Below are positions 16,470 through 25,888 of a stretch of 64,000 nucleotides of DNA, one piece after another (the stretch's first letter is position 1; each line of letters starts with the position of its first letter). The notes under the pieces were generated by a model. It worked only from the letters and a program-made list of their open reading frames with translations, did not search any database and was not told the DNA's origin. The stretch is from Streptomyces sp. Y2F8-2. GTDB lineage: Bacteria > Actinomycetota > Actinomycetes > Streptomycetales > Streptomycetaceae. The translations under genes were made by a program, and so were the position numbers. The DNA lies in NCBI RefSeq assembly GCF_014905555.1, contig NZ_BNGS01000004.1, positions 186,001-250,000 of the forward strand, given 5' to 3'.

Positions 16470-17228
16470 TCAGGGTGTCGGGGACCGCACCGGCTCCATG
16501 GCGTCGGCGAACGTCCGCGGAGCCAGCCGGGCGGCGGCGTACGCGCACAGGCTCAGCCAGCACAGGGCGAGCAGCCAGCCGCCCAGGACGTCGGAGAACC
16601 AGTGCACCCCCAGATACACACGGGTCAGGCCGACCGAGACGCCCCAGGTGAGCACGAGGGCCACGAGGCCGGCTCTGCCGCGCGGGGCACGGACGAGGAT
16701 CGCGAGCGCCAGCAGCCCTGCGGTGAGCGCGGCCGTCGTCGTATGGCCCGAGGGGAACGACCAGCCCGAGGCGTGCGTGACCCAGTCCGTGCGCTCCGGG
16801 CGCGGGCGCGTGGCCAGCGTCATCACCCCGTACCGCACGGTCTGGCCGACGGCCAGACAGGCGACGCAGGCAGCGGCGGCGAGAACGCCTTTGCGCGCCG
16901 TGCGGCCCATCACGACACCTGCCGCGGTGGCCAGGAGGTAGGGAACGAATCCGGTCCCCGTGTACGTCACCGCGCGTGCCGCGGCCACCGCGACAGGCGG
17001 ACGGTGGCCGAGCGACCAGCGCAGCAGGTCCGTGTCGCCGAACAGCGGGGCGCCGCCGCGCCCGGTCACGGTCAGCGCCAGCAGCACGAACGCCGCCAGG
17101 GCGCCGAGCGCCGTGGAACCGGCGAGGTCGGCCGTGTCCGCCCGCCTCACGACCGCGGCCCCGGTGCTGGGGCCGGGTACGGCGGTGCGGTGCGCGGTAC
17201 GGCGCCCATGGGGGTGAGCCCCTTTCAT
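16470..17228 (-). CDS. PAP2-superfamily membrane phosphatase
   Basis: The 252-residue protein has five to six predicted membrane segments and the conserved PAP2 phosphatase motifs: TLATRPRP (C1-like, RP at its end), SFPSGHTTTA (C2) and TRVYLGVHWFSDVLGG (C3). These place the catalytic His residues at the outer face of the membrane, where such enzymes dephosphorylate undecaprenyl pyrophosphate or phosphatidate-type lipids. It is divergent from the BlaI-M56 pair; the BlaI-type operators at 17268-17302 lie only 40-75 bases upstream of its ATG, so it may be part of the same regulon. Confidence 0.85.
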   Translation of the reverse strand: MKGAHPHGRRTAHRTAVPGPSTGAAVVRRADTADLAGSTALGALAAFVLLALTVTGRGGAPLFGDTDLLRWSLGHRPPVAVAAARAVTYTGTGFVPYLLATAAGVVMGRTARKGVLAAAACVACLAVGQTVRYGVMTLATRPRPERTDWVTHASGWSFPSGHTTTAALTAGLLALAILVRAPRGRAGLVALVLTWGVSVGLTRVYLGVHWFSDVLGGWLLALCWLSLCAYAAARLAPRTFADAMEPVRSPTP

Positions 17229-17267
17229 AATGGACGTGCGGATCCGGCCCGGCCGGACCCGCGAAGA

Positions 17268-17302
17268 CTACACTTCTGTAGACGGTCTACAGGAATGTAG
17301 AC
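17268..17302. promoter_or_regulatory. two tandem BlaI-type operators
   Basis: CTACA-CTTC-TGTAG (17268-17281) and GTCTACA-GGAA-TGTAGAC (17285-17302) are two perfect inverted repeats with 4-base spacers and centres 19 bases apart. The TACA/TGTA half-sites match those bound by BlaI/MecI repressors. The block sits between the PAP2 gene and blaI, so it could control both directions. Confidence 0.8.
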
Positions 17303-17326
17303 GAAAACCGGGGTGAGGAAGATTCC

Positions 17327-17698
17327 ATGGCCGAAGCGAAGGACGAGCGCCGCCCGGCGGGCGAGCTGGAAGCGAGCGTCATGGCCGCACTGTGGGCCGC
17401 GGACGCCCCCCGGACCCCGGGCCAGGTGCAGCAGAGCCTCGGCGCCGGCCTCGCCCGTACGACGGTCACGACGATCCTGTCCCGGCTGCACGAGAAGGGC
17501 ATCGTCGACCGCCGCCGCCAGGGCCGCGGCTACGCCTACTTCCCCGTCCAGGACGCCCACGGGCTCACCGCCCGGCGCATGCACACCGAACTCGACCGGG
17601 ACAGCGACCGGCACACCGTGCTGGCCCGCTTCGTCGCCCAGCTCAGCGAAGACGACGAGCGCGTCCTGCGGGACCTGCTGGAATCCGGTGAGCAGTGA
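17327..17698 (+). CDS. BlaI/MecI/CopY-family transcriptional repressor
   Basis: The 123-residue winged-helix protein contains ELEASVMAALWAADAP, the recognition helix region ARTTVTTILSRLHEKGIV, and a C-terminal dimerisation helix bundle (LARFVAQLSEDDERVLRDLL). It should bind the CTACA/TGTAG operators just upstream and repress its own operon. Classical BlaI is inactivated through cleavage triggered by a membrane peptidase, and an M56 peptidase gene follows with a GTGA overlap. A paralogue lies at 57998-58408. Confidence 0.9.
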   Translation: MAEAKDERRPAGELEASVMAALWAADAPRTPGQVQQSLGAGLARTTVTTILSRLHEKGIVDRRRQGRGYAYFPVQDAHGLTARRMHTELDRDSDRHTVLARFVAQLSEDDERVLRDLLESGEQ

Positions 17699-18624
17699 CC
17701 TTCCTGCTGCTCCTCCCGCTCGCGCTGCCGTTCGTGATGCCCCCGCTGGCGCGGCGCGCCCTCGAGCGGCTCGCACCCCAGGCCGCGCTGTGGGTGGTGA
17801 CCTGCTGCACGGTCGTCCTCGCATGCTGCTCCCTGACCGCGCTCGGCGCCTTCGTGCTCACCGGGCTGCTGGAACTGCCGCTGTTCGCCGCGCTCGGTGA
17901 CCTGGTCCGCCCGCTGCGGGCCGGCTCGGACCTGTTCGTCGTGCCGGCGGCGGCGTTCTCGGTCGGTGGGCTCGCCGTGTGCCTGTGGACCCTGTGCCGT
18001 ACCGTGCTGCGGCAGGCCCGGGCGTTCCGCGCCGCCACCAGCGAGGCCGACCGCCGCACCCCCGCGGGCGACCTGTGCGTGATCGACTCCCCACGCCCGG
18101 ACGCGTACGCGCTGCCCGGGCGACCGCACCGCATCGTCGTCACCACCGGGATGCTGCGCAGTCTCAGCCCCGACGAGCGCGAGGCGCTCTTCGCGCATGA
18201 GCGGGCCCACAACGCGGCCGGGCACCACTACTTCCTCGCGGTCGCCGAACTGGCCGCCCTGTGCCACCCCGGGCTGCGGTCCGTGGCGCCGGTCATCCGG
18301 CTCGCGGTCGAGCGCGCCGCCGATGAGGCCGCCGCGGTCGTGGTCGGCGACCGGCGACTGACCGCCCGGGCGATCGGCCGCGCCGCCCTCGCCACCCGCA
18401 CCGCGCCCGACGAACGGCCCGCCTTCCTGCCCGCCGCGACCGCCGGGCCCGTGCCCCAACGGGTCGCCGCCCTCCTGACCGCCCCGCGCACCCCGCACCG
18501 GACTGCCCGCTCGATCGCCGCCCTCCTCGTCGCCTGCGCCGCCGTGTCCGCCTGTGCCTCGGCGACCGGCGTCATCGGCTTCCACCACGAGGTCGAGGTC
18601 GCCCAGGGCGAAGAGGCGCACTGA
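17695..18624 (+). CDS. M56-family membrane zinc metallopeptidase (BlaR1/MecR1-type, no sensor domain)
   Basis: The 309-residue membrane protein has N-terminal helices (LLLPLALPFVMPPL) and the zinc-peptidase motif HERAH within EALFAHERAHNAAGHHYF, followed by a downstream ERAADEAAAV segment that would supply the third ligand. It lacks the extracytoplasmic penicillin-binding sensor domain of BlaR1, as do most streptomycete M56 proteins. The GTG start overlaps the blaI stop (GTGA). It probably relieves BlaI repression on an envelope signal. The last 30 residues contain another hydrophobic stretch. Confidence 0.85.
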   Translation: MTFLLLLPLALPFVMPPLARRALERLAPQAALWVVTCCTVVLACCSLTALGAFVLTGLLELPLFAALGDLVRPLRAGSDLFVVPAAAFSVGGLAVCLWTLCRTVLRQARAFRAATSEADRRTPAGDLCVIDSPRPDAYALPGRPHRIVVTTGMLRSLSPDEREALFAHERAHNAAGHHYFLAVAELAALCHPGLRSVAPVIRLAVERAADEAAAVVVGDRRLTARAIGRAALATRTAPDERPAFLPAATAGPVPQRVAALLTAPRTPHRTARSIAALLVACAAVSACASATGVIGFHHEVEVAQGEEAH

Positions 18625-18726
18625 AACCGCACCGCCACTGAGTCCGACCGGGGGTGGCGCAGCCCACACCGGAGCGCTCGACGGTATGCCGTACGCTACG
18701 TGTTACGTATAACTCCCTGCTCCCGC

Positions 18727-18754
18727 GCCGCACGCCGCACGCCGCACGCCGCAC
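18727..18754 (+). repeat. four tandem GCCGCAC heptamers
   Basis: GCCGCAC is repeated four times without change, ending 12 bases before the ATG of the VOC gene. The array occupies the 5' untranslated region next to the GGAAGG ribosome-binding site. Heptamer copy number could vary by slippage. Confidence 0.85.
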
Positions 18755-18766
18755 CCGGAAGGCCCC

Positions 18767-19159
18767 ATGACACGCATCGCCCTGGTCACCCTCGTCGTCG
18801 ACGACTACGACACCGCGATCCGCTTCTACACCGACGCCCTGGGGTTCCGGCTCGTGGCCGACGAGCCGAGGGGCGACGGGTCCCGGTGGGTCGTGGTGGA
18901 GCCCGGTGCCGACGGCCATGGCACGGGTCTGCTGCTCGCCCGGGCCAAGGACGAGGCGCAGCGCGGCCGGGTCGGTGACCAGACCGGCGGGCGTGTGGGC
19001 TTCTTCCTGCACACCGACGACTTCGCCCGCGACCACGCCCGGATGACCGCCGCGGGCGTCACCTTCCTTGAGGAGCCGCGGCACGAGCCGTACGGCACGG
19101 TCGCCGTCTTCCAGGACCTGTACGGCAACCGCTGGGACCTCCTTCAGCCCGCCGAGTAG
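18767..19159 (+). CDS. VOC-family (glyoxalase/bleomycin resistance fold) protein
   Basis: The 130-residue protein has the paired beta-alpha-beta-beta-beta modules of the vicinal oxygen chelate fold: ALVTLVVDDYDTAIRFYTDALGF at the start and FQDLYGNRWDLLQP at the end. Members bind divalent metal and act as glyoxalases, dioxygenases or drug-binding proteins, and the ligand is not readable here. GGAAGG lies upstream of the ATG. An atypical AT-richer stretch (TACGTGTTACGTATAAC, about 18696-18712) precedes the heptamer repeats and may contain the promoter. Confidence 0.78.
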   Translation: MTRIALVTLVVDDYDTAIRFYTDALGFRLVADEPRGDGSRWVVVEPGADGHGTGLLLARAKDEAQRGRVGDQTGGRVGFFLHTDDFARDHARMTAAGVTFLEEPRHEPYGTVAVFQDLYGNRWDLLQPAE

Positions 19160-19232
19160 TCCCCCTGGCTGATCCCCCGAAGAGCAACCCGCCGCGTCCC
19201 CTGAAGAACAACCCGTCGAGGAACCACCGCAC

Positions 19233-20303
19233 ATGACCGCCCCGCGCATCGACACCGACACCCTCCGCCGCCTGCCCAAGGCCGTCCTGCACGACCACCT
19301 CGACGGCGGCCTGCGCCCCGCCACCGTCGTCGAGCTCGCGCGGGAGGTCGGCCACACCCTGCCCACCACCGACCCCGGCGAACTGGCCGCCTGGTACTAC
19401 GACGCCGCCAACTCCGGCGATCTGGTGCGCTACATAGCCACCTTCGAGCACACCCTCGCCGTGATGCAGACCCGCGAGGGCCTGCTGCGCACCGCCGAGG
19501 AGTACGTGCTCGACCTCGCCGAGGACGGCGTCGTCTACGGCGAGGTGCGCTACGCCCCCGAGCTGATGGTCCACGGCGGGCTGACCCTGAACGAGGTCGT
19601 CGAGACCGTCCAGGAGGGGCTCGCCGCCGGCATGGCGAAGGCGGCGGCCGCCGGTACCCCGGTGCGCGTCGGCACGCTGCTGTGCGGCATGCGCATGTTC
19701 GACCGGACCCGCGAGATCGCGGACCTGGCCGTCGCCTACCGTGACGCCGGTGTCCTCGGCTTCGACATCGCCGGCGCCGAGGACGGCTTCCCGCCCGCCG
19801 ACCACCTGGCCGCCTTCGAGCACCTGCGCAGCGAGAGCGTCCCCTTCACCATCCACGCGGGCGAGGCGCACGGCCTGCCCAGCATCCACCAGGCCCTCCA
19901 GGTCTGCGGCGCCCAGCGCATCGGCCACGGAGTCCGCATCACCGAGGACATCGTGGACGGAAAGCTCGGCCGCCTGGCCGGCTGGGTGCGCGACCGCCGT
20001 GTCGCCCTGGAGATGTGCCCGACCTCCAACCTCCAGACCGGCGCCGCCACCTCGATCGCCGAGCACCCCATCACCGCCCTGAAGGACCTCGGTTTCCGGG
20101 TCACCCTCAACACCGACAACCGTCTGGTCTCCGGCACGACGATGACCCGGGAGATGTCCCTGCTGGTCGAGGAGGCGGGCTGGACCCTAGAGGACCTGCG
20201 CACCGTCACGGTGAACGCGGTCAAGAGCGCGTTCATCCCGTTCGACGAGCGCAGCGCCCTCATCCGGGACGTGGTCCTGCCCGGTTACGAGGCCGCGCTC
20301 TGA
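19233..20303 (+). CDS. add: adenosine deaminase
   Basis: The 356-residue TIM-barrel metalloenzyme hydrolyses adenosine to inosine and ammonia. It has the HDHLDGGLR zinc ligands at residues 20-28, the catalytic HAGEAHG near residue 207, IGHGVR, the CPTSNLQTG motif and the LNTDNR segment with the zinc-binding Asp near residue 295. AGGAACC lies upstream. Two imperfect copies of CCCTGAAGAACAACCCG (about 19174-19220) lie in the leader. The stop lies 19 bases inside the convergent DinB-family gene. Confidence 0.92.
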   Translation: MTAPRIDTDTLRRLPKAVLHDHLDGGLRPATVVELAREVGHTLPTTDPGELAAWYYDAANSGDLVRYIATFEHTLAVMQTREGLLRTAEEYVLDLAEDGVVYGEVRYAPELMVHGGLTLNEVVETVQEGLAAGMAKAAAAGTPVRVGTLLCGMRMFDRTREIADLAVAYRDAGVLGFDIAGAEDGFPPADHLAAFEHLRSESVPFTIHAGEAHGLPSIHQALQVCGAQRIGHGVRITEDIVDGKLGRLAGWVRDRRVALEMCPTSNLQTGAATSIAEHPITALKDLGFRVTLNTDNRLVSGTTMTREMSLLVEEAGWTLEDLRTVTVNAVKSAFIPFDERSALIRDVVLPGYEAAL

Positions 20304-20800
20304 AGCAGTCCCCGTACGTAGGCGGCCTGTCCGGCGTGCTGCAGATCGTCGGACAGGACGCTCACCAGGCGAACGCCGAGACTGACCGGCGGGTCCCAGC
20401 GTTCGTCGACGATGCGCTCGAGGTCCTTGGCGGCCAGACCCCGCAGGGCCTGAACGGTCTGCTCGTGCACGGCGTCGTAGTACCCGGTCAGCAGGTCACC
20501 GGAGTCCACCCGGACCTTGGCGACCTTCGCGGGGCTGTGCCCGTACCCGGTGTCGTGGCGCGGCAGATCGAGGCCGAAACGCTTCTCCCAGCCCTGCGAC
20601 AGCCACACCTGGTCGAGGTCGAAGGCGTCGGCGACATGGTCGTCCTGGACGCGGGTGAGGTGCCAGACGAGCCAGGCGACGGAGTTCGTGTCGGCGGTGG
20701 GCCGGGCGTTGAGGTCGTCCGGATCCAGGCCGTCGACGGCGGCGTGGACTTCTTCCCGGATGCGGCCGTAGCCGTCGATGAGGATGTCCTTGGCATGCAT
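20285..20800 (-). CDS. DinB-like DUF664/mycothiol transferase-fold protein
   Basis: The 171-residue four-helix protein contains [19 protein letters not shown] and a C-terminal [16 protein letters not shown]. These provide the three metal-binding histidines of the DinB/MDMPI superfamily. Related actinobacterial proteins are thiol S-transferases using mycothiol, but many remain uncharacterised. The ATG at 20800 has GGTGGAG upstream; an ATG six codons earlier is less well placed. Its 3' end overlaps add by 19 bases head-on. Confidence 0.75.
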   Translation of the reverse strand: MHAKDILIDGYGRIREEVHAAVDGLDPDDLNARPTADTNSVAWLVWHLTRVQDDHVADAFDLDQVWLSQGWEKRFGLDLPRHDTGYGHSPAKVAKVRVDSGDLLTGYYDAVHEQTVQALRGLAAKDLERIVDERWDPPVSLGVRLVSVLSDDLQHAGQAAYVRGLLQSAAS

Positions 20801-20858
20801 GGCTCCACCATCGCGCATCGCCGCCCGTCATGCGTCCGGATCCCGGCTCCCCTCCGCG

Positions 20859-21758
20859 TCACGGCGGTGGCGACGCCAGGCCCTCGACGTCGAGCAGGGT
20901 GATCAACGCCCGGGCCGCCGGTCCGGTGGCCCGCTCGGATGGCAGCAGGGCGACGGTCTCGTACTCCGGCCCGGCCGCGGTCTTGAGGGGGAGCGCGGTC
21001 AGCGACGGGCGCTTGTGCCGGAAGTGCCGGGGTACGACCGCGATGCCCAGGTTCTCGTCGACCAGGTCGAGGAGGCTGTGCACGTCGTTGACCTCCAGCG
21101 CCACCGTGCGCCGTACGCCCGCCGCGGAGAACGCCGCGTCGGTGGTGCGCCGCGGCCCCCAGTCCGGGTGGAAGTCCACGAAGACCTCCCCGCCCAGGTC
21201 TTCGGGCGTGAGCACCGCTCCGCGCGACGCCAGGCGGTGGTCCGGATGGCACAGCACCGTCATCGACTCGCTGGTCAGCGACATGGACCGCAACTGGTCG
21301 GTGTCCGCCTGCGTGCGGTAGGCGAAGGCCAGGTCCAGCCGCCCGGCGGCGACCTCCTCGGCCAGCGCGCCCGAACCCGCCTGCCGCAGCCGGATCTCCA
21401 CATCCGGGTGGCGCCGCCGGAACGCCGCGAGCAGCCCGGCCACATGCACTCCCGGGATGCACTGCTCGGTGCCGAGCGCCAGCGTGCCGCGCAGGACGCC
21501 CTGCACCGCGGCCACCGCCTCGTGAGCCGCCCGGACCTGTGCCAGGATCCGCTCGGCCTCGCCGAGCAGGGCGCGCCCGGCCTCGGTCAGGGTCACCCGA
21601 CGGGTGGTGCGGACGAACAGCGGGGCCCGCAGTTCCCGCTCCAGCGCCCGGATCGACGCCGACAGGCCCGACTGGGAGACCATGAGGCGTTCCGCCGCCC
21701 GGGTGAAGTGCTGGTCCTCGGCGACCGCGACGAAGTGCTGGAGGTGGCGCAGTTCCAT
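20859..21758 (-). CDS. LysR-family transcriptional regulator
   Basis: The 299-residue protein has the LysR helix-turn-helix (MELRHLQHFVAVAEDQHF, VSQSGLSASIRALERELRA) and a periplasmic-binding-like effector domain. It is divergent from the aldo/keto reductase at 21885, with 126 bases between starts, so that gene is the likely target. No clear ribosome-binding site is seen at the ATG. The effector is unknown. Confidence 0.87.
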   Translation of the reverse strand: MELRHLQHFVAVAEDQHFTRAAERLMVSQSGLSASIRALERELRAPLFVRTTRRVTLTEAGRALLGEAERILAQVRAAHEAVAAVQGVLRGTLALGTEQCIPGVHVAGLLAAFRRRHPDVEIRLRQAGSGALAEEVAAGRLDLAFAYRTQADTDQLRSMSLTSESMTVLCHPDHRLASRGAVLTPEDLGGEVFVDFHPDWGPRRTTDAAFSAAGVRRTVALEVNDVHSLLDLVDENLGIAVVPRHFRHKRPSLTALPLKTAAGPEYETVALLPSERATGPAARALITLLDVEGLASPPP

Positions 21759-21884
21759 GATTGAGAAGCGTAGCCGCTGAATTCCATCGCATTCTTCTGT
21801 TGGACCACTGCCCGCAGGCAGGGCGAGAGTGGTGACCGGTTCCCCGGAACCTCTCACCCGTGCGCCAACCCCTCTGGAGTCGCG

Positions 21885-22874
21885 TTGTACACCGCCCATC
21901 CCGACCGCTACGAGGCCATGCCCTACCGCCGCACCGGACGCAGCGGCCTGCAGCTGCCCGCGCTGTCGCTCGGCCTGTGGCACAACTTCGGCCCGGACCG
22001 CCCGGTCGCCACCCAACGCGCCATCCTGCGCCGCGCCTTCGATCTCGGTGTCACACACTTCGACCTGGCCAACAACTACGGCCCGCCGCCCGGCGCCGCC
22101 GAGTCCGCCCTCGGCGAGGCGCTGAAGGCGGACTTCGCGCCGTACCGCGACGAGCTGGTCATCTCCACCAAGGCCGGCTATCTGATGTGGCCCGGGCCGT
22201 ACGGCGAGTGGGGCTCGCGCAAGTACCTGCTGTCGTCGCTCGACCAGAGCCTGAAGCGGATGGGCCTGGACTACGTCGACATCTTCTACTCGCACCGCCC
22301 GGACCCCGACACTCCGCTGGAGGAGACGATGGGCGCCCTGCACTCGGCGGTCCAGCAGGGCAAGGCGCTGTACGTCGGCGTCTCCAACTACTCCCCGGAG
22401 CAGACCCGCGAGGCCGCCCGCATCCTCGGCGAGCTGGGCACCCCGCTGCTGATCCACCAGCCGCGCTACTCGATGCTGGACCGCCGTCCCGAGGACGGGC
22501 TGCTGGACACCCTGGACGAACTCCAGGTCGGTTCCATCGCCTACTCGCCGCTGGAGCAGGGCCTGCTCACCGCCCGCTACCTCGACGGCATCCCGGAGGA
22601 CTCGCGCGCGGCGAGCGACAGCCCGTTCCTCAACTCCGACGCGGTCACCGAGGAGCTGGTGGGCAGGCTGCGCGGCCTCGACGACATCGCCAAGTCCCGC
22701 GGCCAGTCCCTGGCCCAGATGGCCCTGGCCTGGGTGCTGCGCGGCGGTCGGGTCACCTCCGCCCTGGTCGGCGCGAGCAGCCCGCAGCAGTTGGAGGACA
22801 GTGTGGCGGCGATCGGCAACCTGGACTTCGATGCCGAGGAGCTGGCGCGGATCGACGCGCTCGTCCAGCAGTGA
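21885..22874 (+). CDS. aldo/keto reductase (YghZ/L-glyceraldehyde-3-phosphate reductase group)
   Basis: The 329-residue AKR contains MPYRRTGRSGLQLPALSLGL, HFDLANNYGPPPGAAE (catalytic Tyr region), VISTKAGYLMWPGPYGEWGS and KALYVGVSNYSPEQ. The KAGYLMWPGPYG pattern is typical of the YghZ subgroup, which reduces methylglyoxal and L-glyceraldehyde 3-phosphate. The start is TTG at 21885, supported by GGAG eight bases upstream; no ATG is equally placed. Likely regulated by the divergent LysR protein. Confidence 0.85.
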   Translation: MYTAHPDRYEAMPYRRTGRSGLQLPALSLGLWHNFGPDRPVATQRAILRRAFDLGVTHFDLANNYGPPPGAAESALGEALKADFAPYRDELVISTKAGYLMWPGPYGEWGSRKYLLSSLDQSLKRMGLDYVDIFYSHRPDPDTPLEETMGALHSAVQQGKALYVGVSNYSPEQTREAARILGELGTPLLIHQPRYSMLDRRPEDGLLDTLDELQVGSIAYSPLEQGLLTARYLDGIPEDSRAASDSPFLNSDAVTEELVGRLRGLDDIAKSRGQSLAQMALAWVLRGGRVTSALVGASSPQQLEDSVAAIGNLDFDAEELARIDALVQQ

Positions 22875-23333
22875 GGTGACCACCGGGGTCCGACGACAAC
22901 GCCACGCCGCTGGGGGTGCCCCCACGCCGTTCAGGCAGTGGGGGAGTGCGGACCAGGCCCCGCGAGCCCGGCATGAACCGAACGAGCGGCCGTAGGCGTC
23001 CGGCGGCAGGTGGCCTGCCGCCACGCCATGCGGGCGTCGGGCGATCAAGCCGTGGGGCGTTCGCCCGGCTTCCGGAGGCGGGCGGCCGCCTCCGGCCGAG
23101 CGCGTACCGAGGACGCGGGGGCGCGAGCGACCCGCCCGGCTGCCTCCTCTCCTCGGTCACCAGCGGCCGCTGAGCGTCGGCCCCGAGTACCCTCGCATCC
23201 CGTTCCCCACCGCCCGGCTCCGCGGCAGGCCCTGCGGTTGAGGGGCCGTTCCGCGTGTCCGAGACTGGGCAGGTACGGGCATTCGACTACGGCGGGCGAC
23301 GCGGCCGTGTCGGCCGCGGACGGGTGGTCCATC
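22875..23333. other. 459-base intergenic region rich in hairpins
   Basis: No convincing gene is seen here. Three structured elements stand out. A G-rich inverted segment at 22912-22950 (GGGGGTGCCCCCAC ... GTGGGGGAG) looks like a dispersed streptomycete element. A perfect 9-bp hairpin GGCGGCAGG/CCTGCCGCC lies at 23002-23022. A perfect 10-bp hairpin CCGGAGGCGG/CCGCCTCCGG lies at 23072-23095. They probably end the AKR transcript. The promoter of the Clp gene should lie in the last 100 bases. Confidence 0.6.
22912..22950. repeat. G/C-tract inverted element, possible dispersed repeat
   Basis: GGGGGTGCCCCCAC is followed after a short gap by GTGGGGGAGTGC. Elements of this form are scattered in many Streptomyces genomes outside genes. 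Only one copy is clear in this window, so the repeat status is inferred. Confidence 0.45.
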
Positions 23334-25865
23334 GTGACGATCTCACCCTTCGGGTCAGGAGACCCGTTCTCCGAACTGTTCAACCGCTTCTTCGGCATGA
23401 GTCCGGCGACCTCACCGCCGGCCGTCCAACGTGTCCCCATCGGACGTCTCCTCAGCGACTCCGCGCACGAGTTGCTCGCCACCGCCGGGACACGGGCGGC
23501 CGAGGACGGGGCCGATCTCGACACCGTCCACCTGCTGTGGGCCGCGACCCAGGTACCGGCCGCGCGCCAGGTGCTGGAGCAGGCGGGCGCCGATCCCGGC
23601 AAGCTCGCCGACGACCTGCGGGAATCCCTGCCCTCCGGGACCGGCACCGGTGAGCCCGCGCTGACGCCGGCGGCCAAACGCGCCCTGCTCGCAGCACATG
23701 CCCGCTCCCAGGCGGCCGGCGCCTCCTACATCGGCCCCGAGCACATCCTCGCCGCGATCCTTGACGATCCGCGCTCCCCGCTGGCCCGGACCCTCAGGAC
23801 CGAGGGAGCCACCCCGGGCGCGCTCGGCGGCGCGCCCCGGCAGTCGCGGGAGACGGGCGGGCACCCCGACACGCCGACGCTCGACGAGTACGGGCGCGAC
23901 CTCACCGACGAGGCACGCGCCGGACAGCTCGACCCGGTGGTCGGGCGGGCGGCCGAGATCGAGCAGACCATCGAGGTACTCTCCCGCCGTACGAAGAACA
24001 ACCCGGTGCTGATCGGCGACCCCGGCGTCGGCAAGACCGCCATCGTCGAGGGGCTGGCCCAGCGCATCGTCGCCGGGGAGGTCCCCAAGGCGCTGAAGGA
24101 CCGCCGCGTGGTCGCCCTCGACCTCGCCGGGCTGGTGGCCGGGTCCCAGTACCGGGGCCAGTTCGAGGAGCGGCTGAAGAAGGTCATCGACGAGGTCACC
24201 CGGGCCGAGAAGGGCGTCGTCCTCTTCATCGACGAACTGCACACGGTGGTCGGCGCGGGCGGTACCGGCGAAGGATCCATGGACGCGGGCAACATCCTCA
24301 AGCCCGCCCTCGCCCGCGGCGACCTCAGCGTCGTGGGCGCCACCACCATCGGCGAGTACCGCAAGCACATCGAGAAGGACGCCGCGCTGGAGCGCCGCTT
24401 CCAGCCCGTCATGGTGCCGGAACCCACCGTCGAGGAGACGATCGAGATCCTGCGCGGACTGCGCGACGCCTACGAGGCCCATCACCAGGTCCGCTACACC
24501 GACGAGGCGCTGGACGCCGCGGCCGCCCTCTCCGACCGTTACATCAGCGACCGCTTCCTGCCCGACAAGGCCATCGACCTCATGGACCAGGCCGGAGCCC
24601 GGGTCGGACTGCGCAGCGTGGGGGAGTCCGCGGAGGCGGCGGGTCTCGAGGACCGTCTCTCCCGGCTGCGCAGGGAGAAGGACGAGGCCGTCAGCACGGA
24701 GGACTTCGAGCGCGCGAGCCGACTCAAGCGCGAGATCACGGAGTTGGAGGGACGGCTCGCCTCGGTCGGCGAGGGCGGAGCACCCACGCCGAGCGTCACC
24801 CCCGACGACATCGCCGAAGTCCTCTCCGCCCGCACCGGCATTCCGGTCTCCCAGCTCACCGAGACCGAACGCGACCGGCTGATGAAGCTGGAGGAGGTCC
24901 TGCACGAGCGGGTCGTCGGCCAGGACGACGCGGTCACCGCCGTGGCCCAGGCCGTGCGCCGCGGCCGGGCCGGCATGGGCGACCCGAACCGGCCCACCGG
25001 CAGCTTCCTCTTCCTCGGCCCCACCGGCGTCGGCAAGACGGAACTCGCCAAGGCGCTCGCGGAACTGCTCTTCGGCGACCCGGACCGCATGATCCGCTTC
25101 GACATGAGCGAGTTCCAGGAGAAGCACACCGTCTCCCGGCTCATCGGCTCCCCGCCCGGCTACGTCGGCTATGAGGAAGCCGGCCAGCTCACCGAGGCGG
25201 TGCGCCGCAAGCCGTACAGCGTCGTGCTGTTCGACGAGGTGGAGAAGGCCCACCGCGACGTGTTCAACCTGCTGCTGCAGGTCCTGGACGACGGGCGGCT
25301 CACCGACGCGCAGGGGCGCACGGTGGACTTCCGCAACACCGTGGTCATCATGACCAGCAACATCGCCTCCAAGCACATCCTCGACCACCACGGCGACATC
25401 GACGAGATCAGGGACGACCTGACGGCCGAGCTCCAGGCGCACTTCCGCCCGGAGTTCCTCAACCGGATCGACGAGGTCATCGTCTTCCACGCCCTGGGGC
25501 GCCGGGACCTGGTGCGCATCGTCGACCTGCTGCTGGAGGGCAGCCGGCGCCGGCTGCACGCCCAGCAGATCGGCCTGGAGGTCACCGAGACGGCCAAGGA
25601 GTGGCTGGCGAACCGCGGCTACCAGCCGGAGTACGGGGCCCGGCCGTTGCGCCGCACCATCCAGACCGAACTCGACAACCGGCTGTCGAACATGCTGCTC
25701 GACGGCACGCTCAACCCGGGCGACACCGTCGTCGTCGACGTCGTGGACGGTGACCTGAGCCTGAGCCTCAAGGCGGAGGCGGCGCCCCAGGAGCAGGGAA
25801 CGCCGGGCGGCAGCCCGGAGGACACCGAGGAGGAGCCTCCGAGCTGGCCCGGACCCATTTCCTAG
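23334..25865 (+). CDS. Hsp100/Clp AAA+ unfoldase (ClpC/ClpB-like)
   Basis: The 843-residue protein has an N-terminal Clp_N domain, then two AAA+ modules. The first has Walker A GDPGVGKT near residue 227 and Walker [10 protein letters not shown]; the second has [10 protein letters not shown] near residue 562 and [11 protein letters not shown]. The middle domain is a short coiled coil (residues about 435-485), as in ClpC rather than ClpB. In the second module the segment after [11 protein letters not shown] lacks the LGF-type ClpP-docking tripeptide found in ClpC, ClpA and ClpX. It may therefore act as a stand-alone unfoldase. The GTG at 23334 is the best start; its ribosome-binding site is only moderate. 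Confidence 0.85.
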   Translation: MTISPFGSGDPFSELFNRFFGMSPATSPPAVQRVPIGRLLSDSAHELLATAGTRAAEDGADLDTVHLLWAATQVPAARQVLEQAGADPGKLADDLRESLPSGTGTGEPALTPAAKRALLAAHARSQAAGASYIGPEHILAAILDDPRSPLARTLRTEGATPGALGGAPRQSRETGGHPDTPTLDEYGRDLTDEARAGQLDPVVGRAAEIEQTIEVLSRRTKNNPVLIGDPGVGKTAIVEGLAQRIVAGEVPKALKDRRVVALDLAGLVAGSQYRGQFEERLKKVIDEVTRAEKGVVLFIDELHTVVGAGGTGEGSMDAGNILKPALARGDLSVVGATTIGEYRKHIEKDAALERRFQPVMVPEPTVEETIEILRGLRDAYEAHHQVRYTDEALDAAAALSDRYISDRFLPDKAIDLMDQAGARVGLRSVGESAEAAGLEDRLSRLRREKDEAVSTEDFERASRLKREITELEGRLASVGEGGAPTPSVTPDDIAEVLSARTGIPVSQLTETERDRLMKLEEVLHERVVGQDDAVTAVAQAVRRGRAGMGDPNRPTGSFLFLGPTGVGKTELAKALAELLFGDPDRMIRFDMSEFQEKHTVSRLIGSPPGYVGYEEAGQLTEAVRRKPYSVVLFDEVEKAHRDVFNLLLQVLDDGRLTDAQGRTVDFRNTVVIMTSNIASKHILDHHGDIDEIRDDLTAELQAHFRPEFLNRIDEVIVFHALGRRDLVRIVDLLLEGSRRRLHAQQIGLEVTETAKEWLANRGYQPEYGARPLRRTIQTELDNRLSNMLLDGTLNPGDTVVVDVVDGDLSLSLKAEAAPQEQGTPGGSPEDTEEEPPSWPGPIS

Positions 25866-25868
25866 TCC

Positions 25869-25888
25869 CGCGGCCCTAGTCGGCCGCG
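25869..25888. terminator. hairpin at convergent ends of clp and SnoaL-like genes
   Basis: CGCGGCC (25869-25875) and GGCCGCG (25882-25888) form a perfect 7-bp stem with a 6-base loop. It overlaps the stop codon of the minus-strand gene and follows the Clp stop directly. There is no T-tract. Confidence 0.55.

Noticed and set aside
23237..23260. HspR (HAIR) heat-shock operator upstream of the Clp gene
   Set aside because: Only a single TTGAG half-site is present, without the inverted partner at the required spacing.
23412..25559. Long open frame antisense to the Clp gene (about 715 codons)
   Set aside because: It mirrors the high GC third-position bias of the sense gene, has no recognisable domain and no ribosome-binding site. 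Similar antisense frames occur opposite most genes here.
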